Assembly: GCA_001563305.1 (NCBI GenBank)
Contig: CP013703.1
Location: forward strand, 1,413,773-1,477,772
Reading direction: 5' to 3'
DNA from: a methanogenic archaeon mixed culture ISO4-G1
GTDB taxonomy: Archaea; Thermoplasmatota; Thermoplasmata; Methanomassiliicoccales; Methanomethylophilaceae
DNA: 64,000 nucleotides
Translations under genes and position numbers: made by a program
The notes under the pieces: generated by a model
Seen by the model: the letters and a program-made list of their open reading frames with translations, nothing else
Databases searched by the model: none
Told to the model about the DNA's origin: nothing
Shown here: positions 26,357 through 34,321 of the stretch, piece by piece
Layout of the letters: every line of letters begins with the position of its first letter
Position numbering within the stretch: the first letter of the stretch is position 1

Positions 26357-26845
26357 ATGAAATACCTCGAGAATGCCAAGAAGAGATTCGACGCGCCGCA
26401 GATCATCAGGGCTGCCGGCTCGTTCGTCGGCATAGCCTTCCTGGGCATCCTCTGGGCGTTCTACGACCTGCCCCTTCTGGTGGCATCCTTGGGATCCACC
26501 GCCGTGACCCTCTTCGCACTTCCGAAGGCACCTGCGGCGAGACCGAGGAGCGCGATACTGGGACAGTTCGTCTCAGCGGTCTGCGGATGGGTCATACAGT
26601 ACCTGCTGGGATCCACCTGGTACGCCTGCGCGGCGGCGGTGGCATTGTCCCTTATCGTCATGGTCCTCCTGGACTGTGTGCATCCTCCCGGAGGCGCCAC
26701 GGCGCTCACGGCGGTCCTGACCCCTCAGCCCTGGACGTTCATCATCGCACCCGTCACCGTCGGGGTCGTGTTCCTGGTCATCGTGGCCGCGATCGCCAAC
26801 AAGGCCTGCGAGAAGTACGAGGGTGCTCCGGAAACCGCGAGCTGA
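26357..26845 (+). CDS. HPP family membrane protein
   Basis: About 162 residues from ATG 26357. Four hydrophobic segments carry the family-defining motif HPPGGATAL near residue 110 and an early SLGSTAV segment. HPP-domain proteins in cyanobacteria and plants have been linked to nitrite transport into plastids; for archaea the role is not established. It lies 45 bases after the ABC exporter and may be co-transcribed. Confidence 0.85.
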   Translation: MKYLENAKKRFDAPQIIRAAGSFVGIAFLGILWAFYDLPLLVASLGSTAVTLFALPKAPAARPRSAILGQFVSAVCGWVIQYLLGSTWYACAAAVALSLIVMVLLDCVHPPGGATALTAVLTPQPWTFIIAPVTVGVVFLVIVAAIANKACEKYEGAPETAS

Positions 26846-26883
26846 ACGATATCATTATCACGGACCACCGACTAGACCTGTCC

Positions 26884-27246
26884 ATGGCAGAGGGATCCGG
26901 CACCACCAATTGGAATCTCATCACGGGCATATTCTTCGCGATCGCGGTAATCGCCGGCGTAGCGGTCGGGATGCTCTACGGATTCCTCTACGGCTTCTGC
27001 ACGTTCATCATCATCACCGGGCTGTTCCTCGGGGTCTCGTTCTACATCCGTGACGAATCCAGGAGCACCGGGGGCCCTTCGACCTCCGACGGTGCGATTA
27101 TGGGCTCCATAATCCTTTGTGGACTGGGAGCGTGCGGTGCAATCCATTCCGCACTAGACAATGTCACCATCACCGCCGTATGCATCATAGCGGTGATGGT
27201 ACTGGCGGCCGCAGTCGTGATGGTCCGCAACCGCAGATACCTCTGA
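26884..27246 (+). CDS. Small membrane protein of unknown function
   Basis: 120 residues starting at ATG 26884, with four predicted membrane helices and a short charged loop near the middle. No domain is recognised. It follows the HPP gene by 38 bases in the same direction. Confidence 0.65.
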   Translation: MAEGSGTTNWNLITGIFFAIAVIAGVAVGMLYGFLYGFCTFIIITGLFLGVSFYIRDESRSTGGPSTSDGAIMGSIILCGLGACGAIHSALDNVTITAVCIIAVMVLAAAVVMVRNRRYL

Positions 27247-27292
27247 GTTCTCTCGAATAGGATTTAAACCATCGACGGCCATTCGAGTCCTC

Positions 27293-27816
27293 ATGAAACA
27301 GCTATCCGACTTCGTCACAACCATCCCCGATTTCCCCAAACCCGGGATCATGTTCAGAGACATCACCACCATCGTCGAGAGTCCCGAGGGATTCAAGATG
27401 GCCATTGACCAGATGGTCGATAGGCTGAAGGACCTGGACTTCGATGTCATCGTCGGATCCGAGTCCCGCGGTTTCGTTTTCGGAGCCCCGTCGCGTACGC
27501 CATGGGCAAGAGCTTCGTCCTCGCCCGCAAGAAAGGAAAACTCCCCAGAGCGGTCATCTCTCAGGAATACGACCTCGAGTACGGCACCGCCACCATCGAG
27601 ATGCATGCCGACTCCATCAAGCCCGGTCAGAAGGTAGTCGTCATCGATGACCTCATCGCCACCGGAGGCACCACCGAGGCCGTCGTGAAGCTCATCGAGA
27701 AGGAGAAGGGAGAGGTCGTCTGCATAGGGTTCGTCATGGAGCTCTGCGGACTGAAGGGAATGGAGAAGTTCAAGAAATACAACACGTTCTCCCTGATCCA
27801 GTATCCCGGGAACTGA
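27293..27816 (+). pseudogene. apt: Adenine phosphoribosyltransferase gene with a one-base frameshift
   Basis: Two overlapping frames together give one Apt. The first (27293 on) encodes the N-terminal half through [28 protein letters not shown]. The second continues with [19 protein letters not shown] and the PRPP-binding [14 protein letters not shown] to a TGA at 27816. The break is at the run of four Cs at 27486-27489: one extra C restores [11 protein letters not shown]. All family residues are otherwise present, so this is either a very recent mutation or a sequence error. Apt salvages adenine to AMP. Confidence 0.88.
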
Positions 27817-27818
27817 TC

Positions 27819-28373
27819 TCAGAGGGACCTCGGGGATCTCAGATAGAGGGTGTTGTAGTAGTTCACGGCATCCTTCGGATCGCATTCGTTCTCCATCCAC
27901 CACCGGACGGTATCGGCGAATCCGCAGACCAGGTGGTTGAGGTAGTAGCTCCTGGGGACGTTCGCGGGAACGCGGTCGGTCTCCCTCTCGAACACCTGTG
28001 CCAGATGTTCCCTGAAGTATCCCATGAAGACCTCGCCGCTCTCCGACGAGATGACCACGCTGATGAATCCCCTGTTCTCCTGAAGATGGTAGAGGATATG
28101 CTCCAGCTCGGCGAGGATGTTGTTCCCTTCCTTGGAGAAGTCATGGGTCCTCTCACCGGTCAGATGCTCTGAGAATACGTGCTCGAAGATCTCGTTGCAG
28201 AGGACGTTCAGCAGATCCTCCTTGGTCTCGAAGTGGGCGTAGAACGTGCTCCTTCCGATGTCTGCCGCATCTATAATGTCCTGGACGGTTATCGACGAGT
28301 ACGGCTTCTCCTTCAGAAGCTCGGTAAAAGCGGCATAGACTGCCTTCCTCGTCTTAAGCTGACGTCTGTCCAT
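27819..28373 (-). CDS. TetR/AcrR family transcriptional regulator
   Basis: 184 residues. The N-terminal helix-turn-helix is typical (ITVQDIIDAADIGRSTFYAHFETKEDLL, residues about 29-55), and the C-terminal ligand domain is helical and unrelated at sequence level. It is divergent from the metal P-type ATPase with two inverted repeats between them, so it most likely represses that gene and itself. Its ligand is unknown. Its stop lies just after the apt stop, convergent. Confidence 0.9.
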   Translation of the reverse strand: MDRRQLKTRKAVYAAFTELLKEKPYSSITVQDIIDAADIGRSTFYAHFETKEDLLNVLCNEIFEHVFSEHLTGERTHDFSKEGNNILAELEHILYHLQENRGFISVVISSESGEVFMGYFREHLAQVFERETDRVPANVPRSYYLNHLVCGFADTVRWWMENECDPKDAVNYYNTLYLRSPRSL

Positions 28374-28405
28374 CGCTTTTCGTTATGTTAGGCTGTTTTT
28401 TAAAC

Positions 28406-28437
28406 ATTTGTTCATAATCGGATGAATATGGACAAAT
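28406..28437. promoter_or_regulatory. Inverted repeat O1 in the tetR-ATPase intergenic region
   Basis: ATTTGTTCAT (28406-28415) faces ATGGACAAAT (28428-28437) with one mismatch and a 12-base spacer. It shares the ACAttTGTTC core with the second repeat 7 bases downstream. Confidence 0.5.
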
Positions 28438-28443
28438 CATACG

Positions 28444-28466
28444 TTACTGAACATTTTGTTCGGTAA
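28444..28466. promoter_or_regulatory. Inverted repeat O2 in the tetR-ATPase intergenic region
   Basis: TTACTGAACA (28444-28453) faces TGTTCGGTAA (28457-28466), nine of ten pairs, three-base spacer. This dense palindrome is the usual shape of a TetR operator and lies about 30 bases before the ATPase start. Confidence 0.6.
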
Positions 28467-28497
28467 ATCTAAATACGTACCATCCTTAAAGATATGC

Positions 28498-30399
28498 ATG
28501 AGCGAGAACCAGGTGACCAGGCTCAACAATCTGCTGGCAGGATGGCCGATGACGATAGTCGGAGGACTGTTCCTCGCCGCTTCGTTCGTCCTGCCCTACA
28601 TGGGCATACACGAAGGGGCGTATCTGGCATGGCCCTGTGTCATCATCTGCGGGTTCCCGCTGCTGTACCTTTCCGTCTGGCGCATCATCTACAACAAGGG
28701 GATCAGCAAGATCTCCTCAGCTCTGCTGATCACCATAGCGATGATCGCCGCCCTGTTCATAGGGGACCTCTTCGCAGCAGGAGAGGTCGGGTTCATCATG
28801 GAGGTCGGTGCCCTTCTCGAGGACATGACCACCGAACGTGCCAGGAAGGGTCTCCGGAACCTCATATCGATGGTACCGGTGACCGCCAGGCGCATCAGGG
28901 ACGGGAAGGAGGAGGAAGTCCCCATAGGGGAGGTCGGTATCGGTGACATCCTCAGGATCGTCCCCGGCGAGACCGTCCCTGTGGACGGCATCGTCGTTGA
29001 CGGAGAGACCTCCGTCGACCAGTCCGCCATGACCGGCGAGAGCCTTCCGGTCGACAAGACCGTGGGCGATCAGGTCTACAGCGGTACGATAAACCGTTTC
29101 GGATCGGTCGACATCAGGGCCACGAAGATCGGCGAGGACAGTTCGCTCCAGAAGCTGGTCAGGATGGTCGAGGATGCCGACAACAACCAGGCACCTACGC
29201 AGCGCATCGCGGACAGATGGGCCAGCTGGCTAGTTCCAATTGCATCTCTAATAGCCATCGCGGCCTATTTCGTCACCGATGACATAGTTCGTGCCGTCAC
29301 CGTGCTCGTGGTGTTCTGCCCGTGCGCCCTTGTCCTTGCTACCCCCACAGCGATCATCGCCGCCATCGGACAGGCCACCAAGCACGGCGTAATAATCAAG
29401 TCGGGAGAGGCCCTCGAGAAGATGGGAAGCGTCGACACCGTCGCGTTCGACAAGACCGGGACGCTGACCTACGGTACCCTCGCGGTGAGCGATGTGGTGC
29501 CCTTCAACGGCAAAGAGCCAGAAGAACTTCTTTCGCTGGCGGCGTCTGCGGAATCCAAGAGCGAGCACCCTCTCGGGAAGGCCATCGTGGCGCATGCCAG
29601 GAACAAGGGGCTGATGATCCTGGAGCCCGTATCCTTCAGCATGACCGCCGGAAGGGGGATAAGCACCAGTCTGAACGACAAATCGTACCTGCTCGGCAAC
29701 GAGAGGTTCCTGACCGAATCCGGGGTGACCGTCAGCGAGGATGTCAGGTCCCATCTGATCAGGTTCGCATCCGAAGGGAAGGCGACGATCCTGGTCTCTG
29801 AGAACGGTTCTGTAATCGGTGCGATCGCGATGTCCGATGTGCTCCGTCCCGAATCCCCGGAGATGGTGGCCGAACTGACCGGGATGGATGTCAAAACGGT
29901 CCTGCTGACCGGGGACAAGAAGGAGACCGCGGACTACTTCGCGGAGATGATAGGCATCTCGGAGGTCAAAGCGGAGCTCCTGCCTGAGGATAAGGTCTCC
30001 AGCATCCAATCCCTGAAGGAGAAGGGCAAGGTCTGCATGATCGGCGACGGGGTCAACGACGCCCCTGCGCTGAAGACCGCCGACGTGGGTGTCGCCATGG
30101 GCGCCATGGGATCGGACATCGCCGTTGACGCAGCAGACGTTGCCCTGATGACCGACGACATCTCCAGGATCCCGTATCTCAAATGGCTCTCCAACTCCAC
30201 CGTGACCACCATCAGGGTCGCCATAACGATCTCAATGTGCATCAACGCCCTGGCCATCATCGCATCCGTCATGGGCTGGCTAAACCCCACGACCGGGGCC
30301 ATCGTCCACAACGCAGGTTCATGCTTCGTGGTGCTGCTGGCGGCCCTGCTATACGACAGAAAGTATTCCCCGGAGAAGGCTGGCAGGACGCATCAGTGA
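28498..30399 (+). CDS. Heavy-metal translocating P1B-type ATPase
   Basis: About 633 residues from ATG 28498 (MSENQVTRLNN). It has the P-type hallmarks: TGES actuator loop, the CPC metal-binding motif in FCPCALVLATP, phosphorylation motif DKTGTLT, the SEHPLGKAI histidine-proline loop and GDGVNDAPAL. No N-terminal HMA domain is present. CPC ATPases export Cu+ or Zn2+/Cd2+; the last helix (HNAGSCFVVL) does not settle which. A divergent TetR protein probably controls it. Confidence 0.93.
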   Translation: MSENQVTRLNNLLAGWPMTIVGGLFLAASFVLPYMGIHEGAYLAWPCVIICGFPLLYLSVWRIIYNKGISKISSALLITIAMIAALFIGDLFAAGEVGFIMEVGALLEDMTTERARKGLRNLISMVPVTARRIRDGKEEEVPIGEVGIGDILRIVPGETVPVDGIVVDGETSVDQSAMTGESLPVDKTVGDQVYSGTINRFGSVDIRATKIGEDSSLQKLVRMVEDADNNQAPTQRIADRWASWLVPIASLIAIAAYFVTDDIVRAVTVLVVFCPCALVLATPTAIIAAIGQATKHGVIIKSGEALEKMGSVDTVAFDKTGTLTYGTLAVSDVVPFNGKEPEELLSLAASAESKSEHPLGKAIVAHARNKGLMILEPVSFSMTAGRGISTSLNDKSYLLGNERFLTESGVTVSEDVRSHLIRFASEGKATILVSENGSVIGAIAMSDVLRPESPEMVAELTGMDVKTVLLTGDKKETADYFAEMIGISEVKAELLPEDKVSSIQSLKEKGKVCMIGDGVNDAPALKTADVGVAMGAMGSDIAVDAADVALMTDDISRIPYLKWLSNSTVTTIRVAITISMCINALAIIASVMGWLNPTTGAIVHNAGSCFVVLLAALLYDRKYSPEKAGRTHQ

Positions 30400-30414
30400 A
30401 GAAATGATGAGAAG

Positions 30415-30488
30415 TGGCCCTACTGGGATTCGAACCCAGGTCAACGGAGTCGAGGTCCGGCAGGATATCCAGGCTACCCCATAAGGCC
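30415..30488 (-). tRNA. tRNA-Arg (anticodon TCG), no CCA encoded
   Basis: Minus strand: acceptor GGCCTTA pairs with TAGGGCC (one G-T), T arm CTGGG-TTCGAAT-CCCAG, anticodon stem closes on loop CCTCGAC, giving TCG. Position 33 is C rather than the near-universal T. The body closely resembles tRNA-Arg(GCG) at 53190-53266, including the D-loop A20. Discriminator A, followed directly by genomic CTTC. Confidence 0.85.
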
Positions 30489-30585
30489 GGATGAGATTAG
30501 GATTGCACCGATAAATACCTTTTATAGGGGAAAACGACGGGGTTCAGTAACAACCGCTTTATCCAACCTAGTAGATGCTCTGGAC

Positions 30586-31632
30586 ATGTCGAAGGTGATC
30601 ATGAATCACGGCGCCGGCGGAGAGCTCATGCAGGAGTTCCTCGGCAAGCACATTACCAGCCATTTCCCCAAGATGGAAGCGGAGGTCCCTCTGGACTCCA
30701 TGGACGACTCAGCGGTCGTGGGGGATGTCGTGTTCACCATCGACGGACACACGGTCAAACCGTTATTCTTCCCCGGCGGGGACATCGGAAAGATCTCCGT
30801 GGCCGGTACGGTCAACGACATCTCGGTGATGGGTGCCACACCCATCGGGCTCGCATGCTCGGTAATCATCGAGGAGGGACTGGATATCGATATCGTTGAC
30901 AAGGTCATGGAGAGCATGGGCAACACCGCGGCAGGCTGCGGGGTGCCCATCGTCACCGGCGACACCAAGGTCGTCGAGGCGGGTGCAGTCGACCAGATGG
31001 TCATGTCCACATCGGCCGTGGGAAAGAGATCGCCGTATCTGGACTCCGATCTCGCCAAGGCGGCGGAATACAGGAAGGTCGACAACAGGTGGTGCACGGA
31101 CTCCAACGTCAGGCCCGGGGATGCGATCATCGTATCGGGTTACATGGGGGACCACGGAGTGGCGCTCCTTTCCTTCCGTGAGGGATACGGATTCGATGCG
31201 GACGTCCAGAGCGACGTCGCCCCTCTCAACAAGATGATAGCCGAGGGTCTGAAGACCGGAGGGATCGTGGCGATGAAGGACCCGACCCGCGGAGGTCTGG
31301 CCAACACCCTCAACGAGTGGTGCTCCAAATCCCACATCGGTATGGAGATCAACTATGCGGACATCCCCCTCAGGGATGCCGTTGTCAACGGATGCGACCT
31401 TCTCGGAATAGATCCCCTGAGCATCGGTAACGAGGGAAAAGCTGTCATCGGTGTCGTCCCCGAGATGGCCGAGGAGGTCCTCAAGACCCTCAGGAGGACA
31501 CCCGAGGGAAAGAACGCCGCGATCATCGGATACGCCACCGACGGCCCCGAGAGGGTGGTCCTGAAGACCGAAATCGGCGGAAAGAGGATACTGGAGCCTC
31601 CGGCGGGAGACCCCGTTCCGAGGATCTGCTGA
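30586..31632 (+). CDS. hypE: Hydrogenase maturation protein HypE
   Basis: 348 residues of the PurM/AIR-synthase fold, ending in the diagnostic C-terminal PRIC, whose cysteine receives carbamoyl from HypF and is dehydrated with ATP to thiocyanate, the source of the CN ligands of [NiFe] hydrogenase. Other segments fit (GGEL near the start, SVAGTVNDISVMGA, DPTRGGLANTLNE). No other hyp gene is nearby. CTTTATCC near 30558 may be its TATA box. Confidence 0.96.
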   Translation: MSKVIMNHGAGGELMQEFLGKHITSHFPKMEAEVPLDSMDDSAVVGDVVFTIDGHTVKPLFFPGGDIGKISVAGTVNDISVMGATPIGLACSVIIEEGLDIDIVDKVMESMGNTAAGCGVPIVTGDTKVVEAGAVDQMVMSTSAVGKRSPYLDSDLAKAAEYRKVDNRWCTDSNVRPGDAIIVSGYMGDHGVALLSFREGYGFDADVQSDVAPLNKMIAEGLKTGGIVAMKDPTRGGLANTLNEWCSKSHIGMEINYADIPLRDAVVNGCDLLGIDPLSIGNEGKAVIGVVPEMAEEVLKTLRRTPEGKNAAIIGYATDGPERVVLKTEIGGKRILEPPAGDPVPRIC

Positions 31633-31686
31633 TCGTTTCCGGATGTCTATAAGGTCATTAGAATGTACTCTTAATATCGTTATTGC

Positions 31687-31716
31687 ACATTAAAGTACAT
31701 TAATGAACATAATGAT
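31687..31716 (+). promoter_or_regulatory. Three tandem 10-base repeats upstream of trpB2
   Basis: ACATTAAAGT, ACATTAATGA and ACATAATGAT follow each other at exactly 10-base spacing (31687, 31697, 31707), ending at the TATA region. One-turn spacing on the same DNA face suits cooperative binding of an activator or repressor. Confidence 0.5.
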
Positions 31717-31740
31717 TATATAGTGTGTAATTTTGACACT
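31714..31740 (+). promoter_or_regulatory. trpB2 TATA box and AGTGT-N9-ACACT operator
   Basis: ATTATATA precedes an inverted repeat AGTGT (31722-31726) / ACACT (31736-31740) with a nine-base spacer; the ATG is at 31746. The same repeat at the same distance from a TATA box occurs before tyrA at 33142-33160. Confidence 0.6.
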
Positions 31741-31745
31741 GAATC

Positions 31746-33077
31746 ATGGCAATACCGAAAGATGCAAGAATCAATCTGTCGCCAGAGGACATACCCAAGA
31801 GATGGTACAATCTCGCGTCGGATCTACCTGACCTTAAGCCGCCACTAAACCCCGGAACCGGGGAGCCCGCGAAACCCTCGGACTTCGAGCCCATCTTCTG
31901 TAAGGAGATCATCAAGCAGGAGGGCAGCACCGAGAGGTTCATCGACATCCCCGAGGAGGTCCGCGACAACCTGATCTACCTGAACAGGCCCGCACCCCTC
32001 CAGAGGGCGTACAGGCTCGAGAAGGCCCTGAAGACCCCCGCGAAAATCTACTTCAAGAGGGAGGACATGAGCCCCCTGGGAAGCCACAAGGGAAACACCG
32101 CACTGGCACAGGCCTACTACAACGCTGAGGCCGGAATCCACACCCTGACCACCGAGACCGGTGCCGGACAGTGGGGGACCGCCCTCGCCATGGTCTCCAA
32201 CCTCTACGACCTCGACACCACCGTGTTCATGGTCAAGGGCAGCTACATGGCGAAGCCCCTGAGGAAGACCATCATCAACACTTACGGAGCGAAGATCTAC
32301 GCCTCCCCCAGCGAGTACACCGAGTTCGGAAAGAAAGTGCTCAAGGAACACCCCGAGACATCCGGATCACTGGGAATCGCGATTTCCGAGGCCTGCGAAC
32401 TCGCGGCCAAGGACCCTGGAACAAACTACTCCCTCGGAAGCGTGCTGAACCACGTCATGCTCCACCAGACCGTCATCGGTCAGGAGACCATGCAGCAGAT
32501 GGAGATGGCCGAGATCACACCCGACTACGTCGTCGCATGTACCGGCGGAGGATCCAACTTCGGAGGAATGGTCTTCCCCATGCTCGGAAAGAAGATCAGA
32601 AAGGAAGGATTCCAGGACACCCAGTTCGTCGCGGTGGAGCCCAAGGCCGCACCCAGTCTCACCGAGGGTGAGTTCAAGTACGACTTCGGTGACACCGGAG
32701 GATTCACACCCCTGCTCATGATGTACACCCTGGGCAGCGAGTTCATCCCCAACGCCATCCACGCAGGCGGTCTGAGATACCACGGAATGTCCCCGCTCGT
32801 CTCTGCGGCATACAACTCCGGAATGATCAGTGCCAGATCCTACGATCAGACCGCGACCTTCGAGGCCGGGCTCCTGTTCGCAAGGACCGAGGGAATCATC
32901 CCCGCACCCGAGTCGTGCCACGCACTGAAGGGAGCCATCGACCTCGCGCTCGATGCGAAGGCGAAGAACGAGGAGAAGACCATCGTGTTCTGTCTCTCCG
33001 GACACGGTCTGCTCGACCTGTACGGATACGAGCAGTACATGGACGGAACCCTTCCCTCCTCGGACATCCACCAGTGA
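31746..33077 (+). CDS. trpB2: Tryptophan synthase beta chain, type 2 (TrpB2)
   Basis: 443 residues, the longer TrpB2 form. The PLP lysine lies in SPLGSHKGNTA, the glycine-rich phosphate loop is CTGGGSNFGG, and the TrpB2-type N-terminal extension (ARINLSPEDIPKRWYNLASDLP) is present. TrpB2 condenses indole with serine to tryptophan, often without a tight TrpA partner, so it may salvage indole; trpA is not adjacent. It has its own regulated promoter and a terminator, separating it from the chorismate operon. Confidence 0.96.
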   Translation: MAIPKDARINLSPEDIPKRWYNLASDLPDLKPPLNPGTGEPAKPSDFEPIFCKEIIKQEGSTERFIDIPEEVRDNLIYLNRPAPLQRAYRLEKALKTPAKIYFKREDMSPLGSHKGNTALAQAYYNAEAGIHTLTTETGAGQWGTALAMVSNLYDLDTTVFMVKGSYMAKPLRKTIINTYGAKIYASPSEYTEFGKKVLKEHPETSGSLGIAISEACELAAKDPGTNYSLGSVLNHVMLHQTVIGQETMQQMEMAEITPDYVVACTGGGSNFGGMVFPMLGKKIRKEGFQDTQFVAVEPKAAPSLTEGEFKYDFGDTGGFTPLLMMYTLGSEFIPNAIHAGGLRYHGMSPLVSAAYNSGMISARSYDQTATFEAGLLFARTEGIIPAPESCHALKGAIDLALDAKAKNEEKTIVFCLSGHGLLDLYGYEQYMDGTLPSSDIHQ

Positions 33078-33085
33078 AAACCTCT

Positions 33086-33117
33086 GCCCCCAGAAGGGGG
33101 CTCTTCTCCACTTTTTC
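33086..33117 (+). terminator. Terminator after trpB2
   Basis: GCCCCC (33086-33091) pairs with GGGGGC (33096-33101) around AGAA, followed by a pyrimidine-rich tract ending in CTTTTTCC. Confidence 0.65.
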
Positions 33118-33132
33118 CGATTCGAGTACCAA

Positions 33133-33160
33133 GTTTATTATAGTGTGCCGTGTTAACACT
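33133..33160 (+). promoter_or_regulatory. Aromatic operon promoter with AGTGT-N9-ACACT operator
   Basis: TTTATTATA leads into AGTGT (33142-33146) / ACACT (33156-33160), nine-base spacer, as at trpB2. Inside it GTGTTAACAC is itself a perfect palindrome, and CCGTG...CACGG brackets that. The tyrA ATG follows at 33170. Confidence 0.6.
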
Positions 33161-33169
33161 TAGCACGGT

Positions 33170-34321
33170 ATGAGAAAACCATCAAATGAAGAACACCATA
33201 TCAGCTGTGATCCTATGGACCTAGAGACCCTGAGAAACGAGATCAAGAAGAGAGACGAGGAGATCGTGAGGCTCATCTCCGAACGCACCGAGCTTGCGAA
33301 GCAGGTCGGCGAGTACAAGGTGGAGAACTCGCTCCCCATCAGGAATCCCGAGGTCGAGGAGAAGGTAATAGCCAGATATGTCGATATGGGCGGTAAGTAC
33401 GGTCTCAGCGAAGAGATCATGAAGGAAGTCTCGGCATCACTGATCAAAGAGGCCGTCGACGTGGAATCGAACATCCCCAAGAGGATGGAGCCCAAGAGAT
33501 GCGCGGTCATCGGAGGGGCCGGGAAGATGGGTGCCTGGATGGCAGACCTGCTCAGGAGATCCGGACATTCCGTCGTCATCATCGATCCTGCGGTGGACAA
33601 CGGCCACACGATCAAGGATACCGCGGACTGCGAGATCGTGGTCATCTCCGTGCCGATGCACATGACGCTGGACGTCTACAAGGAACTGGACAAGTACTGC
33701 TACCAGGAGGCCACCATATTCGACCTCACGTCCCTGAAGACGCCGCTCATAGACTTCCTGACGTCGATCTCTCAGAGGAGGAAGGTCTGTTCGGTGCACC
33801 CGATGTTCGGACCGTCCGCCAAATCCCTGTACGGGAGGAACCTGATCATCTGCCATTGCGGATGCGGGAAATCGGTGAGGGAGACCAAAGAGATCTTCGA
33901 CGACAGGGGTCTGAACATCAGGGTCATGGACATCAAGGACCACGACAAGTACATGTCTTACGTCCTTGGGCTCACGCACGCCGTCAACATCGCCCTGTTC
34001 AGCGTCCTGGAGAGGAGCGGATACCCGTTCGAAGATCTGAAGACGGTAGCATCCACCACGTTCAACAAGGGATTGGACACAAACATATCAGTCGCATCGG
34101 AGGATCCGATGCTGTACTACGAAATCCAGCATCTCAACGCCCACAGGGACGAGATGTGGGATCTCTTCAGCCAGACGGTCGAAGACCTCAAGAAGAACTC
34201 GCTCAGCGACGACCCAGAAGGGTTCATTACTATGATGAACGCAGGCAAAAGGTACTTTGAGCGTAGGGAAAATACAATTAATAATCAAGAATTCAAAACC
34301 ACCTGCGAGGCATCGAGATGA
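33170..34321 (+). CDS. tyrA: Chorismate mutase / prephenate dehydrogenase fusion
   Basis: 383 residues. Residues about 17-95 form an AroQ-type chorismate mutase (LRNEIKKRDEEIVRLISERTELAKQ). From about 108 an NAD(P)-binding fold begins with VIGGAGKMGAWMA and continues as prephenate dehydrogenase with the conserved SVHPMFGPS segment. It turns chorismate through prephenate into 4-hydroxyphenylpyruvate for tyrosine. A short unstructured leader (residues 1-15) precedes it. First gene of the operon; its stop overlaps the start of aroA'. Confidence 0.94.
   Translation: MRKPSNEEHHISCDPMDLETLRNEIKKRDEEIVRLISERTELAKQVGEYKVENSLPIRNPEVEEKVIARYVDMGGKYGLSEEIMKEVSASLIKEAVDVESNIPKRMEPKRCAVIGGAGKMGAWMADLLRRSGHSVVIIDPAVDNGHTIKDTADCEIVVISVPMHMTLDVYKELDKYCYQEATIFDLTSLKTPLIDFLTSISQRRKVCSVHPMFGPSAKSLYGRNLIICHCGCGKSVRETKEIFDDRGLNIRVMDIKDHDKYMSYVLGLTHAVNIALFSVLERSGYPFEDLKTVASTTFNKGLDTNISVASEDPMLYYEIQHLNAHRDEMWDLFSQTVEDLKKNSLSDDPEGFITMMNAGKRYFERRENTINNQEFKTTCEASR

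Noticed and set aside
27486-27489. Programmed frameshift in apt
   Set aside because: No slippery heptamer or following structure is evident and apt is not known to use one; a mutation or read error is simpler.
31687-31716. TrpY-type TGTACA boxes at trpB2
   Set aside because: GTACAT occurs once but no TGTACA pair is present, so the known TrpY system is not supported.
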